A stretch of DNA of 64,000 nt from Omphiscola glabra (GCA_964017045.1 OZ024802.1:31086793-31150792), one strand, 5' to 3'. Shown: positions 48,297 to 59,697, counted from the stretch's first letter. Notes: generated from the letters alone by a model not told the origin. Translations and numbers: made by a program.

Positions 48297-49429
48297 ATAA
48301 TAAGCTTTATAAAAAATATAAATTAGCGTAAGATACTGAAATGTTTATTCAGATCAACAGACATGGTGATGAAACTATGTCAGCTCGGACAATAACATCA
48401 TAGACATATGGCATAAAACAGTTTTCAGGTAGCCATAACAAGCTTTTTATTGAAAGTCTAAAATATACCGTATTTATATCTATATGAATTTGATTTAAAT
48501 ATTCTTAAATTTCAATTTCACAAACAAGTCAGGGGTATATTTGGAACACAGTAAAGAGTCTTCTCATAAAATAGAAATTTCTACCTCAAACAGACACATT
48601 TTTGTGTGTTAGGTGATGTACTAATAGTACTTGCTTTACCAGGCTTAAGCAACCGATTAGAAAATGTGAACACTTCACAGTACCTTAAAAATAGAAATTG
48701 CTAGGAGGATACGTAGTAAAAGGTTTTACGAAGTAAAGGGCGCAGTTTAAGATGTTCATTGCAAGATAATATATAGGGATGAACATTGCCAGATGGCACC
48801 GCTTGGGTCGAGAGAAAGGGGGGGGGGTGGTAATTTTGTTCGACAGTTGTTACTTATGTGCACCGTTTCCTTAACTTAAACCCTAACCCGCGAAATTTAA
48901 AAAAAAATAGATTATTTGGAAAACACTATTTTTGAAAACTAAAATTTTCAACAAATATAACGGAAACAATTTAATCTACTAAATTTAATCTCTCGGGGAA
49001 ACACAGAAGGCGTTGTACGGAAACTTATCAAACAACAATAACATTAAATACGGTAACGTTACCTTGTAGCACGTTGAGTCCTCCTTGCCTCTTTCTCACC
49101 CCTACCCCCCACCCCCAATATAATAATTAGGTATGGTTAATTGATCACTTACCATAACATTGAACTAAAGAGCATAGGAGTAGAGTGCTTCCTGTTATAT
49201 GTAATGACATAATTTCAAGAACACATTGTGATTTTGAATAAACCCACCTGTTCTTAACTGGTGACTGTTGACACATAACGAGACCAGTAGTGCATTAACT
49301 TTTAAGAGCTTTTATTTCAATGTTTCTAAAAGTCACAGGCTTGTATGAGGATTGCTTTACAGAAGTACTAGACATTCACTCGATAGTTAATGTGATTGCC
49401 CGACAGTTACAAGGCAGCAAAACGGGAGA

Positions 49430-50100
49430 TTTACTAGGCAATAAAGACAGAGTTACTAGGCAATAAAGACAGAGTTACTAGGCAATAAAGACAGAGTTAC
49501 TAGGCAGTAGATATGTCTGCTAGTTAGTACATAGAATTACAGAGAGAGAGAAAGAGAGAGAGAGACAGAGTCAGAGAGTTACAAGGCAGCAAAACGGGAG
49601 ATTTACTAGGAAATAAAGACAGAGTTACTAGGAAATAAAGACAGAGTAACTAGGAAGTAAAGACAGAGCTACTAGGCAGTAGATGTGTCTGCTAGTTAGT
49701 ACATAGAATTACAGAGAGAGAGAGAAAGAGAGAGAGAGACAGAGACAGAGAGTTACTGTACAGATATTAGACAGTTGCTTTAGACATTATAAACAGTTAC
49801 TATAGACATACAAGACAGTAAATATAGATTTACAAGAGAGTCTCTATATAGTTTCTAGACAGTTACTATATAGTTTCTAGTCAGCAACTATGACCTACTA
49901 GACATTTGGTATCGAGTAAAGGTCAGTTATTATAGATTTCATAGACAGTTATGATAAAGTTGCTAGACAGTTATTTTAGATATTATAGACAATTATTATT
50001 AAGTTTCTAGACAGTTATTATAGGTTTGCTAGACAGTTATTATAGATTTAATAGACAGTTATTATAGATTTAATAGACAGTTATTATAGAGTTGAGGGCA
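49430..50100. repeat. 22-bp minisatellite, (GA)n and degenerate TAGA repeats (right arm)
   Basis: Inverse of 44890-45725: 'ggcaataaagacagagttact' units, GA-rich blocks near 49550 and 49710, then 'agacagttattatagatt' units. Confidence 0.88.
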
Positions 50101-50189
50101 GTTTCTAAATAAAGCTCTTTACAGATAATTCATTGTTTTAAAAATAAGTTACAAAGATTCTAGTGAGATGAAATGTAAATGATAAAATC

Positions 50190-51490
50190 TGATAACTAGT
50201 TGCTAGACATATAGGGATAACTAGTTGCTAGACATATAGGGATAACTAGTTGCTAGACATATAGGGATAACTTGTTGCTAGACATATAGTGATAAATAGT
50301 TGCCAGACTTATAAGGATCACTAGTTGATTGCTAGTACACATAGGGATCACTAGTTGCTAGACACATAGGAATCACTAGTTGCTTGACATATAAGGATAA
50401 AACTAGTTGATTGCTAGACACATTCACATTGGGATCACTAGTTGATTGCTAGACACATTTGGATCACTAGTTGCTTGACATATAGGGATCACTCGTTGAT
50501 TATTAGACACATAGGGATCACTATTCGCTAGACACATAGGGATCACTAGTTGCTAGACATACAGGGATCACTAGTTGATTGGTAGTTAAATTCACATTGG
50601 GATCACTAGATGATTGCTAGACACATTGGGATCACTAGTTGGTTGCTGGATTTACAGGGATCACTAGTTGTTTTCTAGACACATAAGGATCATTGGTTGA
50701 TTGCTAGACATATAGTGATAAATAGTTGCTAGACATATAGGGATTACTAATTTTAGACATATAGGGATAAATTATTGCTAGAAATATAAGGATCACTAGT
50801 TGATTGCTAGTACACATAGGGATCACTAGTTTCTAGACACATAGAGATCACTAGTTGCTTTAATATATTGGGATCACTAGTTGCTTACTAGACATATAGG
50901 GATCACTAGTTGATTGCTAGACATATAGGGATCACTATTTGCTTGACATATAGGGTTCACTAGTTGTTTGCTAGACTCATAATGATCCCTAGTGAATTGC
51001 AAGACATATATGAATCGCTAGTTGATTGCTAGACACATTGGGATCACTAGTTAATTGCTAGACACATTGGGATCACTAGTTGATTGCTAGACATATAGGG
51101 ATCACTAGTTGATTACTAGACACATAGGGATCACTAGGTGCTAGACATATAGGGCTTACTAGTTGCTAGACACATAGGGATCACTAGATGCTTGACATAT
51201 AGGGATCACTATCTGATTGCTAGATACATTTACATTTGGATTACTAGTTGATTGCTAGACACATTGAGATCACTAGTGGATTGCTAGACATATAGGAATC
51301 ACTAGTTGTTTCCTGGACACATAGGGATCTCTAGTTTATTGCAAGACCTATAGGGATCACCAGTTGATTGCAAGACATATAGGGATCACTATTGTTGATT
51401 GCTACACACATAGGAATCACTAGTTGATTGCTACACACATAGGGATCACTAGTTGCTATACATATAGGGATCCATAGTTGCTAGATTTAG
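50190..51490. repeat. Expanded ~25-30-bp minisatellite (right arm)
   Basis: Variable units of 'cactagttgattgctagaca' and 'catatagggatcactagttg', inverse to the 44255-44810 array but more than twice as long. Confidence 0.88.
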
Positions 51491-51875
51491 TGATCTGCTG
51501 GCGGTATTAAGTTACAAACTTTACAATTTTATAATGAGATTTGTGTAGCTATAAACGAGTATCTCATGATCAAAGTATCTGTTAGTTGAAATAAGTTTAT
51601 GTAACACAAATTTACATATTTGAGCCGTGTCCTTGGATTTATAAATGTTTCCTTTGGATGTAACTCAATCCAAATAAAAAAACACACATTCTGATGGCGA
51701 TGTGTTGTATATTTGGAAACATAAAATTTAAATTAATTATCTTAATTTCATTTCACTGAATTTATCTTTGAGAATTCTTTCAGTACGCGAGTTTTTCTAT
51801 GGGATCTATCCCAGAACACTAGGATCTATCTATATATGTGTATTACAATATCCCGTTAGAGAAGGTTCTCATTCC

Positions 51876-51978
51876 TTATTCCCAGACGGCACATTTTTTC
51901 ACTGGGTTCATGGGAGAGCCAAGAGGACAGTTGAAAGCCTTCGCGAATTCTGGGTAGTTTGAGAGCGTCATATTTACC
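51876..51978 (-). CDS. M13 copy 2, exon 13' (C-terminus)
   Basis: Encodes the same ending as exon 13 except CAVWE for CAIWE; four of 103 bases differ. The acceptor TTTCAG and stop are intact. Confidence 0.85.
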
Positions 51979-54900
51979 CTGAAACAGAGTAACAAGAGAA
52001 ATTATATGTTTACTGAATCTATTCCATAACAAAATAAATTGTATATTTAAATAAAAGAAATAACATAGGCAGTTGTTCTATAATATTCTAGAAATGACAT
52101 AGCAGTTCTATAATGTACTAGAAATGACATAGCAGTTCTATAATATACTAGAAATGACATAGCAGTTGTTCTAAAAAATACTAGAAATGACATAGCAGTT
52201 GTTCTAAAAAATACTAGAAATGACATAGCAGTTCTATAATGTACTAGAAATGACATAGCAGTTCTATAATGTACTAGAAATGACATAGCAGTTCTATAAT
52301 GTACTAGAAATGACATAGCAGTTCTATAATGTACTAGAAATGACATAGCAGTTCTATAATGTACTAGAAATGACATAGCAGTTGTTCTAAAAAATACTAG
52401 AAATGACATAGCAGTTGTTCTAAAAAATACTAGAAATGACATAGCAGTTCTATAATTTACTAGAAATGACATAGGCAGTTGTTCTAAAAAATACTAGAAA
52501 TGACATAGCAGTTGTTCTATAAAATACTAGAAATGACATAGGCAGTTGTTCTAAAAAATACTAGAAATGACATAGGCAGTTGTTCTAAAAAATATTAGAA
52601 ATGACATAGCAGTTGTATAATATACTAGAAATGACATAGGCAGTTGTTCTATAAAATACTAGAAATGACATAGCAGTTCTATAATGTACTAGAAATGACA
52701 TAGGCAGTTGTTCTATAAAATACTAGAAATGACATAGCAGTTTTATAATATACTAGAAATGACATAGGCAGTTGTTCTATAAAATACTAGAAATGACATA
52801 GCAGTTGTTCTAAAAAATACTAGAAATGACATAGCAGTTCTATAATATACTAGAAATGACATAGGCAGTTGTTCTATAAAATACTAGAAATGACATAGCA
52901 GTTGTTCTATAAAATACTAGAAATGACATAGCAGTTCTATAACATAATAGAAATGACATAGCAGTTGTTCTATAAAATACTAGAAATGACATAGCAGTTC
53001 TATAATATACTAGAAATGACATAGGCAGTTGTTCTATAAAATACTAGAAATGACATAGCAGTTCTATAACATAATAGAAATGACATAGCAGTTCTATAAC
53101 ATAATAGAAATGACATAGCAGTTCTATAACATAATAGAAATGACATAGCAGTTCTATAACATAATAGAAATGACATAGCAGTTGTTCTATAAAATACTAG
53201 ATCAAGGTCTATAGCGCAGTTGTCCTCTCGACATTGCTCTACGGATGTGAAACTTGGACAGTCTACCAGCGTCACGCCAAAAAACTGAACCATTTTCATA
53301 CAACCAGCCTCAGGAAACTCCTCGGCATCAAGTAGAAAGACAAAGATCCTGACACAGAGGTTCTCGCTAGAGCGAACATACCTAGTACCTTCACCACCCT
53401 GATGTAGTATCAACTCCGTTGGATGGGACACGTTGCCCGTATGGAAGACCACAGGCTCCCTAAATAAATATTGGTGAACTCACGACAGGCAAGCGCTCCC
53501 AAGGAGGTCCAAAAAAAAAACGTTACAAAGACTCACTGAAAGTGTCAGTAAAGGCTTTCAGCATCGACACTACTAAATAGGACCAGACAGCCCACGACAT
53601 AGTCAGGTGGAGATCAGTGGTCAAGTTAGGGGCTACATTTTATGAAGCCAGTAGGATGGCCACCATTGAGACACGCATGCAAGCCCGAAAGAAAATTATT
53701 AAATCCACGAATGCAGCAACTATCCCCTGTCCGCGGTGCCACAGACTATTCCGAGCACGTACAGGATTGGCAAGCCAGCTACGAACCCACCGTAACCTAC
53801 CCCCCTAACCGGATGACTGGATGGTCCTAGTCGATTTGACGGACGAACAACAACAACAACTAGAAATGACACATAGGCTTTGTCAATTGTTTTTTTATTG
53901 TAAATTTTAACGTTGCGTGATTGACAATTATAAATATTACCTAGAAAACTTATGAAAAGGATTAAGAAAGGCTCCCACCCCCACATTTTTAAGCGAAAAT
54001 TATGACCACATATTTACCGAGGCGTGTTAGAGGGCGCCTCGATCTGTTTACAATTGTTAACGTTAAATTGAATATATATTTAATGACTCAAATAGAGCTC
54101 CACTTTTGAGTTAAACTTAGGCACCTTACGGAACTATTTGAACCTTTTAAAATATTGTCCTAAATAATAAAATAAAGAAATTGAAAGGGCCAAACTTGAT
54201 GCGTTGAATTGATTGGCAACCGTTGGACTGGACCCGAACTGGACCACGTTAAACGATTTATAAACGTTAAGTATATCACGAATAAAAGGATTTAAAAAAA
54301 GGAGAAATGAAATAGTAACTTGTAGAATGGGCTCTCCACCTGGGCCAGCAAAACAATGTTCATCTTTGAAAGCTTGAAAGTTTATTTAAAGAATGTGATA
54401 GGTCCTATGGTATGGTCTCGACCCTGACGATTTCTCTCAAACGAATTCCAGTATTTAACGCTGGTGTCTCTCAGTTGATTAAAACAATTGCAATGTCATT
54501 TTGAATGTATTTTATCTACAGGATATAGATGTGACATTCCTTTACAGGATAAAGGATAATATATATATATAAATATTTATATATAAAGTACTTTGTTCAA
54601 CCCACGTTTAAGAAATAATAGAACAAGATAACGTTGTTTTAGGATATGTGAAAGAAATTGTAGAACAAGATAACGTTGTTGTAGGATATGTGAAAGAAAT
54701 TGTAGAACAAGATAACGTTGTTGTAGGATATGTGAAAGAAATTGTAGAACAAGATAACGTTGTTTTAGGATATGTGAAAGAAATTGTAGAACAAGATAAC
54801 GTTGTTTTAGGATATGTGAAAGAAATTGTAGAACAAGATAAGGTTGGAAAAGGATATGTGAAAGAAATTGTAGAACAAGATTAAGTTGGAAAAGGATATG

Positions 54901-57900
54901 TGAAAGAAATTGTAGAACAAGATTAAGTTGGAAAAGGATATGTCAAAGAAATCGTAGAACGAGATAACGTTGTTATATGATATGTCACGTCCTTATAAGA
55001 CTGGGCCACCAATATAATAATCCAAAAGACAATCACCAATGAATTAGGTGAATGATTTTAAAGATCGAGTTTTTAAAGGTTGACAGTCGGCCAGAGGCTT
55101 GTCTAAAATGTTTGGTGCCCGGGTCCAAGATTCATTTTAAAGAGACTCTCTTTCTTTTTCCAACTCTCAAAAACATTATTTTCGTTAATAAAATAATATG
55201 AAAGCACATTTTGGCGCCCCTTACTAGTCTGGCGCCCAGGGTCATCTGTCCCCCTCTGCCAACCTTTAGCTCCTTCTCTGCTTCTCACTTTCCATGGTTA
55301 CACTGTATTTATAGGTAATCACTTAATCTTCAAACCCTTACCGATATGGATTAGGGCTGTGGGTATTTAGACAATATTCTAAAGGAATGGTTGAAGTAGC
55401 TTCTGACATTTTCTGGCACTTTATCTGTAAAGCAAATTGATAAAGTAACATAGTTAAAGGCTTAGCATTTATACGTCAAAATGTTAAATGTCTGTACCAC
55501 GGGTTTCAAAGCCGCGACTGGCCGGCTTCAGCGGCCCAAGAAAGACCAAGGCGGCCTTGTATGCGGCCCAAGAAGGACCAAGGTGGCCTTGTATGCGGCC
55601 CAAGTATGACCAAGGCCGCCTTGTATGCGGCCCAAGTAGGACCAAGGCGGTTTTGTATTCGGCCCAAGTAGGACCAAGGCGGCCTTGTATTCGGCCCTAG
55701 AAGGACTACCGGGTTTAAGCATGCCGCGCAACTGAAAATCGTTGACTCCAAAATTTTATGACGTTGCTACTAAAAATGCTACTAAAAATACAACAAACTG
55801 GACAAAAATCTATCGTCTCCAAAAGGTAGCAAAATTTTTTTTTTTTAAATTGAGACCATGGTCCCAATATGATTTTTATTTAGCAATGCATGGAAATCGT
55901 GTCAGAAATTATTTTTTTTACCGATATTACATTCGGCTTATGGCATCGAGCTACTAACTCTTCCACTCGTTAATATTGGACACTCGGCTTTTAAGTGCAC
56001 CACTGTTTCCGGCGCCTGTCCGCAGTGACGGCGAATCGGGTCCTGAAGATGATGTAATGTGTTCAAGTAATTTCAAGTAGGACGTTGTCCTGGTCTCATC
56101 TGGGTGATGATGCTCTGGTTCTCACACTTTTATCGCCATCATTGATCTCCCTTCCCGTAGGGTTGTGGCGTCTTGCGGTCAAGTTTACGGGTTGTCTCCC
56201 CTTTCTTACAATTCTTTAATCACCCCTTTCGCAAGATGTCTTTCAACCAGGCATTGACACCAGTTGGTTCATTGGCCTGTTTTGTTGTGGCTGTACAGAC
56301 CCTTGCCCCGCTAGATATTCAGATCTATCATTTTGGGGTAGTCCCGCGTGTTCAGGGATCCACTGTGGGACCACTCTGCCTCCATGTGACAGTATGTCTT
56401 ACAGAAGATCAACTAACGCATATGCCCTTTTTTGCGTCTCACAAGCCACCTCTCAAAGTCTCAAAAGCCCATTCTGAGAAGGTAAACATTACGATTTTTC
56501 TAAAAGCAGTTTGTCCCACCAGATGAAATAGTGAAATAATTAAATTTATATAAAACGTTTGGAGAGTAGAATTTCTAATTTTAAATTGTATGCACCCACT
56601 GTACCCTGATAGAGTCCAGGTATCAGAACGTGCTTTAATGATTTAACTTTGGGACCCACTGTACCCAGATAGAGCCCAGCTATCGACACTTGCTCTAATG
56701 ATTTAACATTTGGAACAAAAGTACCCGAATAGAGCCCCGCTAAAAACACGTGCTCCAATGATGGAACATTTGGACCCACTGTACCCAGATAGAGCCCAGC
56801 TATCGACTCTTACTCTATGATTGAACATTTATAACCTCTCTACCCAGATAGACCCAAGCTATCAACACTTGGTCCAATGATTGAACATTTAGACACACTG
56901 TATCCTGATACAGCCCAGTTATCATCACTTGATCCAATGATGAAACATTTGGACCCACTGTACACAGATAGAGCCCAGCTATTGACACATACTCTATGAT
57001 TGAACATTTATAACCTCTCTACCCAGATTAACCCAAGCTATCAACACTTGGTCCAATGATTGAACATTTAGACACACTGTATCCTGATACAGCCCAGTTA
57101 TCATCAGTTGATCCAATGATGGGACATTTGGACCCACTGTACCCGGGTTTACCCAAGATATCAGATTATACGCTGATGATTGGACATACGCATTTACTGT
57201 ACCTGGCTAAATCCCAAGAAGAACATTTGGTCATCAGTTAGATTCAGGCCAGGCAGGACAGGGTCACTTGACAGCGCGTGCGCCTTGAAGGCCTTGTAAG
57301 CCAGCCTTATCGCGTTGTTGTCACAGATATCTTCCTGAACTGTTGCATTCCCACACAGCTAAGAGATATCAAAGATGCGTTGTTAGACATAAGATCTCAC
57401 ACATCAGGAAACCGTTTCAAATATCCACACATTACAATGAGTCACTTGACAGCACATCAAATTTCTCAATACACTATTAAATAGTACACAACCAGCGCTC
57501 TTAGCCCGTCTCATTACGTGGATTTGACTTTATGACCGAGTCATGGATAAATATGTTTTATGAGCTTGGTGTGTGGGGGGGGGGGGGGGGGAATTAATTA
57601 AATCGCCCTCTATTTAATTTTACATTTAATCTATCTCCATTCCGGGGTTCATTGCCCCCTCTTCACCGACCTTGATACGCCAGTAGCTGCTTCCTCAAGT
57701 TTATGTTATAATTTTAAGTTTCCTTTTAGTGAGGGGTGGGGAAAGGAGGAAGAGGGTTAAACGTGTCATCACACAGATATGATGTTGAGGTTCTCTTCTA
57801 AACAATAACATTTTTTACTGCACGTTTTTAAACAACTTTATTATGACCAAAGTCCTGTGTTCAATTTAACTTAAATTTGTACTCTTTCACCCCCCCCCCC

Positions 57901-58426
57901 ATTTTTTTGTCAATACAACTTTTCATGATGAGTAGGTCACCAGCTTCCACCATTGACCCTTGAGTAACCTCTGAGGGTCAAAGCTTGCATTTCAATTTTG
58001 ACCAACTTCCAGATCTCGAATTGAGATAACTCTTTGTGTTCTTTGAGTAAAAAATACACAATAGAACAATATGGGAGTTACACGCCGTTTTAGTCAAATA
58101 ACTGTAAGAACTCTGATTTTTGGGGGATATTTATTTTAAACTATAAAAAAATAATAATAATTTTATATTGTATTATTCATTTCTGAAAAAGAAAGGTGCA
58201 TCACCTTGAGAAGCTATCAGATTGACAACTTACATGAACACCATATAAAGTTTGAGAAATGTACTGGTCGGCCAAACATTTTGCTCTCTTTAAATAATCT
58301 TCGTCTGAGCGAGGCGGCCAAAAGATCAGCGGTAGACCATTTTCATCCCATTTTCTTAATAAAATATCGAAAGCATGGGTGACTTCATGGCCAAAAATGT
58401 ATCCAAGAGCGCCGTAAAGGAATGGC
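51876..58426 (-). CDS. Second M13 peptidase 3' part, exons 10'-13' (inverse copy)
   Basis: Exons 58234-58426, 57203-57358, 55342-55424 and 51876-51978 (minus strand) have the same lengths and phases as exons 10-13 of the forward gene. Acceptors and donors are intact and the frame has no stop before TAA. It keeps [18 protein letters not shown] and the C-terminal C-A-V-W-E, so this part could be functional. Exons 1-9 of this copy are not seen in 58430-64000. In the forward gene exon 9 lies 5.7 kb from exon 10, so the rest may lie beyond the window, or the copy is a truncated pseudogene. The two genes converge, with 3' ends about 8 kb apart. Confidence 0.75.
52064..53200. repeat. 34/35-bp minisatellite, ~35 copies (right arm)
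   Basis: Units of 'ctagaaatgacatagcagtt' with 'ctataatgta', 'gttctaaaaaata' and 'ggcagttgttc' variants. Inverse of 43350-43660 but about four times longer, so it expanded (or the left contracted) after duplication. Minus-strand 'MSFLV(H/F)YRT' frames are repeat translations. Confidence 0.93.
53201..53859 (+). pseudogene. 5'-truncated LINE 3' fragment (right arm only)
   Basis: Frames read '[20 protein letters not shown]', then '[17 protein letters not shown]', and end with a zinc-finger-like '[20 protein letters not shown]'. A CAA-repeat tail is at the plus-strand 3' end. 'actaga' occurs at both junctions, a possible target duplication. Inserted within the 34/35-bp array. Stops and frameshifts present. 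It is a different LINE family from the one at 41257. Confidence 0.82.
53880..54530. other. Intron 12' of M13 copy 2
   Basis: Inverse counterpart of 42690-43340. Nothing recognised besides this match. Confidence 0.6.
54610..54960. repeat. 42-bp minisatellite, ~8 copies (right arm)
   Basis: The unit contains 'gtgaaagaaattgtagaaca' then 'agataacgttgttgtaggat'. Inverse of 40985-41215. The period is a multiple of 3, hence an open frame. Confidence 0.92.
55092..55280. mobile_element. hAT-like MITE (right-arm copy)
   Basis: Inverse counterpart of 40708-40896, present in both arms at the same place. Confidence 0.7.
55342..55424 (-). CDS. M13 copy 2, exon 12'
   Basis: Encodes [20 protein letters not shown] then THSPNPYR. 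Same 83-bp length and splice phase as exon 12. Seventeen bases differ, and about 11 of 28 residues change, yet the catalytic-pocket His and Arg are kept. A new Cys appears at the sixth position before THSP. Confidence 0.8.
55530..55700. repeat. ~31-bp minisatellite, ~6 copies (right arm)
   Basis: The unit contains 'aggcggccttgtatgcggcc' then 'caagaaggacca'. Inverse of 39905-40005, expanded. Confidence 0.88.
55970..56530 (+). other. Conserved unknown segment with open frame (right arm)
   Basis: The plus frame 56173-56526 contains '[20 protein letters not shown]' and '[20 protein letters not shown]'. Inverse counterpart of 39060-39660. Family not recognised. Confidence 0.4.
56590..57202. repeat. 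60-bp minisatellite, ~10 copies (right arm)
   Basis: The unit contains 'acccactgtacccagataga' then 'gcccagctatcgacact'. Inverse of 38562-38965; again the array abuts the donor of exon 11'. Confidence 0.9.
57203..57358 (-). CDS. M13 copy 2, exon 11'
   Basis: Same protein as exon 11, with one silent base change by hand comparison. Donor CAG|GTACAG, acceptor CTCTTAG. Confidence 0.88.
57567..57592. repeat. Poly-G tract (right arm)
   Basis: A G run of about 20, inverse of the shorter poly-C near 38181. Length differs between arms. Confidence 0.85.
58234..58426 (-). CDS. M13 copy 2, exon 10' (HEVTH zinc site)
   Basis: Reads [20 protein letters not shown], then '[18 protein letters not shown]' and on to 'YGVH'. 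Same 193-bp length and phase as exon 10. Nine residue changes, with the zinc ligands and catalytic Glu conserved. Donor CAT|GTAAGT. Confidence 0.9.
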
Positions 58427-58458
58427 CTAAAAATGGAGAAATCAACAATGATTTTTAT

Positions 58459-58622
58459 CAGTGGCGTAGCAAGGGGCGGCAAGGGGGCATCATGCCCCGG
58501 GCGCTACTCACAAAGGGGCGCCAAATGGTATATTTTACATATAATATTGTATAATTTTCGAATAGAGGGGGCGCTAAAAAGGTATTGTGCCCCTGGCGCG
58601 AGTTAAGCTAGCTACGCCTCTG
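58459..58622. mobile_element. hAT-like MITE with 8-bp target duplication (right arm only)
   Basis: Ends 'cagtggcgtagcaagggg' and 'gctagctacgcctctg'. The perfect direct repeat ATTTTTAT lies at 58451-58458 and 58623-58630. The left arm has the undisturbed empty site (one ATTTTTAT in inverse, near 37340). A fragment of the same family, 'gggggcatcatgccccgggc', recurs at about 59195-59214. Confidence 0.88.
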
Positions 58623-58734
58623 ATTTTTATTGTTCAATGTTTAAAAAAGCGTAATATTACGATGTTTTTTAAGGGTGTAGATGTTATTTAAAACTAGCCG
58701 ATATACCCGGCGTAGCTCGTTGTTACATTAGGAA

Positions 58735-58930
58735 AAAAAAACACTGATTTCTTCAGCCTTTAGCTAACATGGAAATTATGTGGTCTGTTATAAAAAAAAA
58801 ACACTGATTTCTTCAGCCTTTAGCTAACATGGAAATTATGTGGTCTGTTATAAAAAAAAGCCACTGATTTCTTCAGCCTTTAGCTAACATGGAAATTATG
58901 TGGTCTGTTATAAAGAAAAAACACATTGTT
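58735..58930. repeat. 57-bp array, 3 copies (right arm)
   Basis: Inverse counterpart of 37005-37235: 'cttcagcctttagctaacat' then 'ggaaattatgtggtctgtta' and an A run. Confidence 0.9.
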
Positions 58931-58979
58931 AAGAAAAAATACATATTAAAAATTCTCCTCTAACACTTTTTAAAAATAA

Positions 58980-59193
58980 AATACGATCCCAATTTCCCAT
59001 TCCAATCCCGATCCCCAGTGGTATCACTTTCTTTTTGGGATCCCATTTCCCAGTTAGGGATCCAGATAACGATGGGACCCCGATGGGATCCCGTCACATT
59101 GGGATAACCCATTCCGACGGGATCTCGTTTCTGAAGGGATCCCGATCATCACTTTTCAGATAGGATCCCATTCTCCTTTGTGATCCCGTTCCA
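58980..59193. repeat. GATCCC-rich repeat, outer edge of right arm
   Basis: Inverse counterpart of 36716-36910. Similarity between the arms ends at about 59193. Confidence 0.75.
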
Positions 59194-59451
59194 AGGGGGC
59201 ATCATGCCCCGGGCGCTACTCACATGAAAATGGGAAAGTTTCTGACCTTGGCCTTGATGGCGCTCTGCATATTATGAGCTCATTGTTGGTTGTTTCCTGG
59301 TAAATTATTTTAATATAAATAGCATATTCCTGTTGTATGTGCATTCATCTATCTACACTCTACATACATTCAAAACGTTACAATTTAAAGAACACTTTGT
59401 TTCAGTTTCATTTTACACTTGTGTCTTTTTTATTTCAGTTTCAGAAAAATC

Positions 59452-59625
59452 TCTCACTCCCCTCTCCTCTCTCTCTCTCAATCTCTCTCTCTCCCTCCCT
59501 CTCTCTCCCTCTCTCTCTTCCCTCTTTCCCCCTCTCTCACCCTCTCTCTCTCTCAATCTCTCTCTTTCTTTCTCTCTCTCTCTCTCTCTCCCTCTCTCTC
59601 TCCCTCTCTCTCTCTCTCTCTGACT
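59452..59625. repeat. (CT)n microsatellite
   Basis: Long CT/CCCT run. All plus frames become Ser/Leu-rich open frames; not coding. Confidence 0.95.
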
Positions 59626-59697
59626 ATTTACAATCTACGTTATTCAAATTTTAATATAATTTGAATCATTTCTAAATCTATAATATCAAATTTGTTT

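Larger units (their letters stand above)
45887..49234. other. Spacer between the two inverted arms
   Basis: About 3.35 kb present once. It holds a MITE, three tandem arrays, a copy of a dispersed repeat and a palindromic MULE-like MITE. No gene recognised. Confidence 0.8.
49235..59193 (-). repeat. Right arm of the large inverted duplication
   Basis: Inverse counterpart of 36716-45886, about 10 kb. It is longer mainly because its minisatellites are expanded and it holds a LINE fragment (53201-53859) and a MITE (58459-58622) absent from the left arm; it lacks the left-arm LINE. Substitutions are scattered throughout, so it is not a copy made by assembly error. Confidence 0.92.

Noticed and set aside
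52047..53452. 'MSFLVxYRT' frames on the minus strand
   Set aside because: Repeat translation of the 34/35-bp array, partly fused to an antisense LINE segment.
36716..59193. Assembly artefact as explanation for the inverted arms
   Set aside because: The arms differ by scattered substitutions, array lengths and several clean insertions with an empty site. A simple assembly echo would be near identical. A haplotype misjoin is still possible and is listed as a test.
59333..59664. Ser/Leu-rich frames
   Set aside because: They come from a (CT)n run; open in all three frames.
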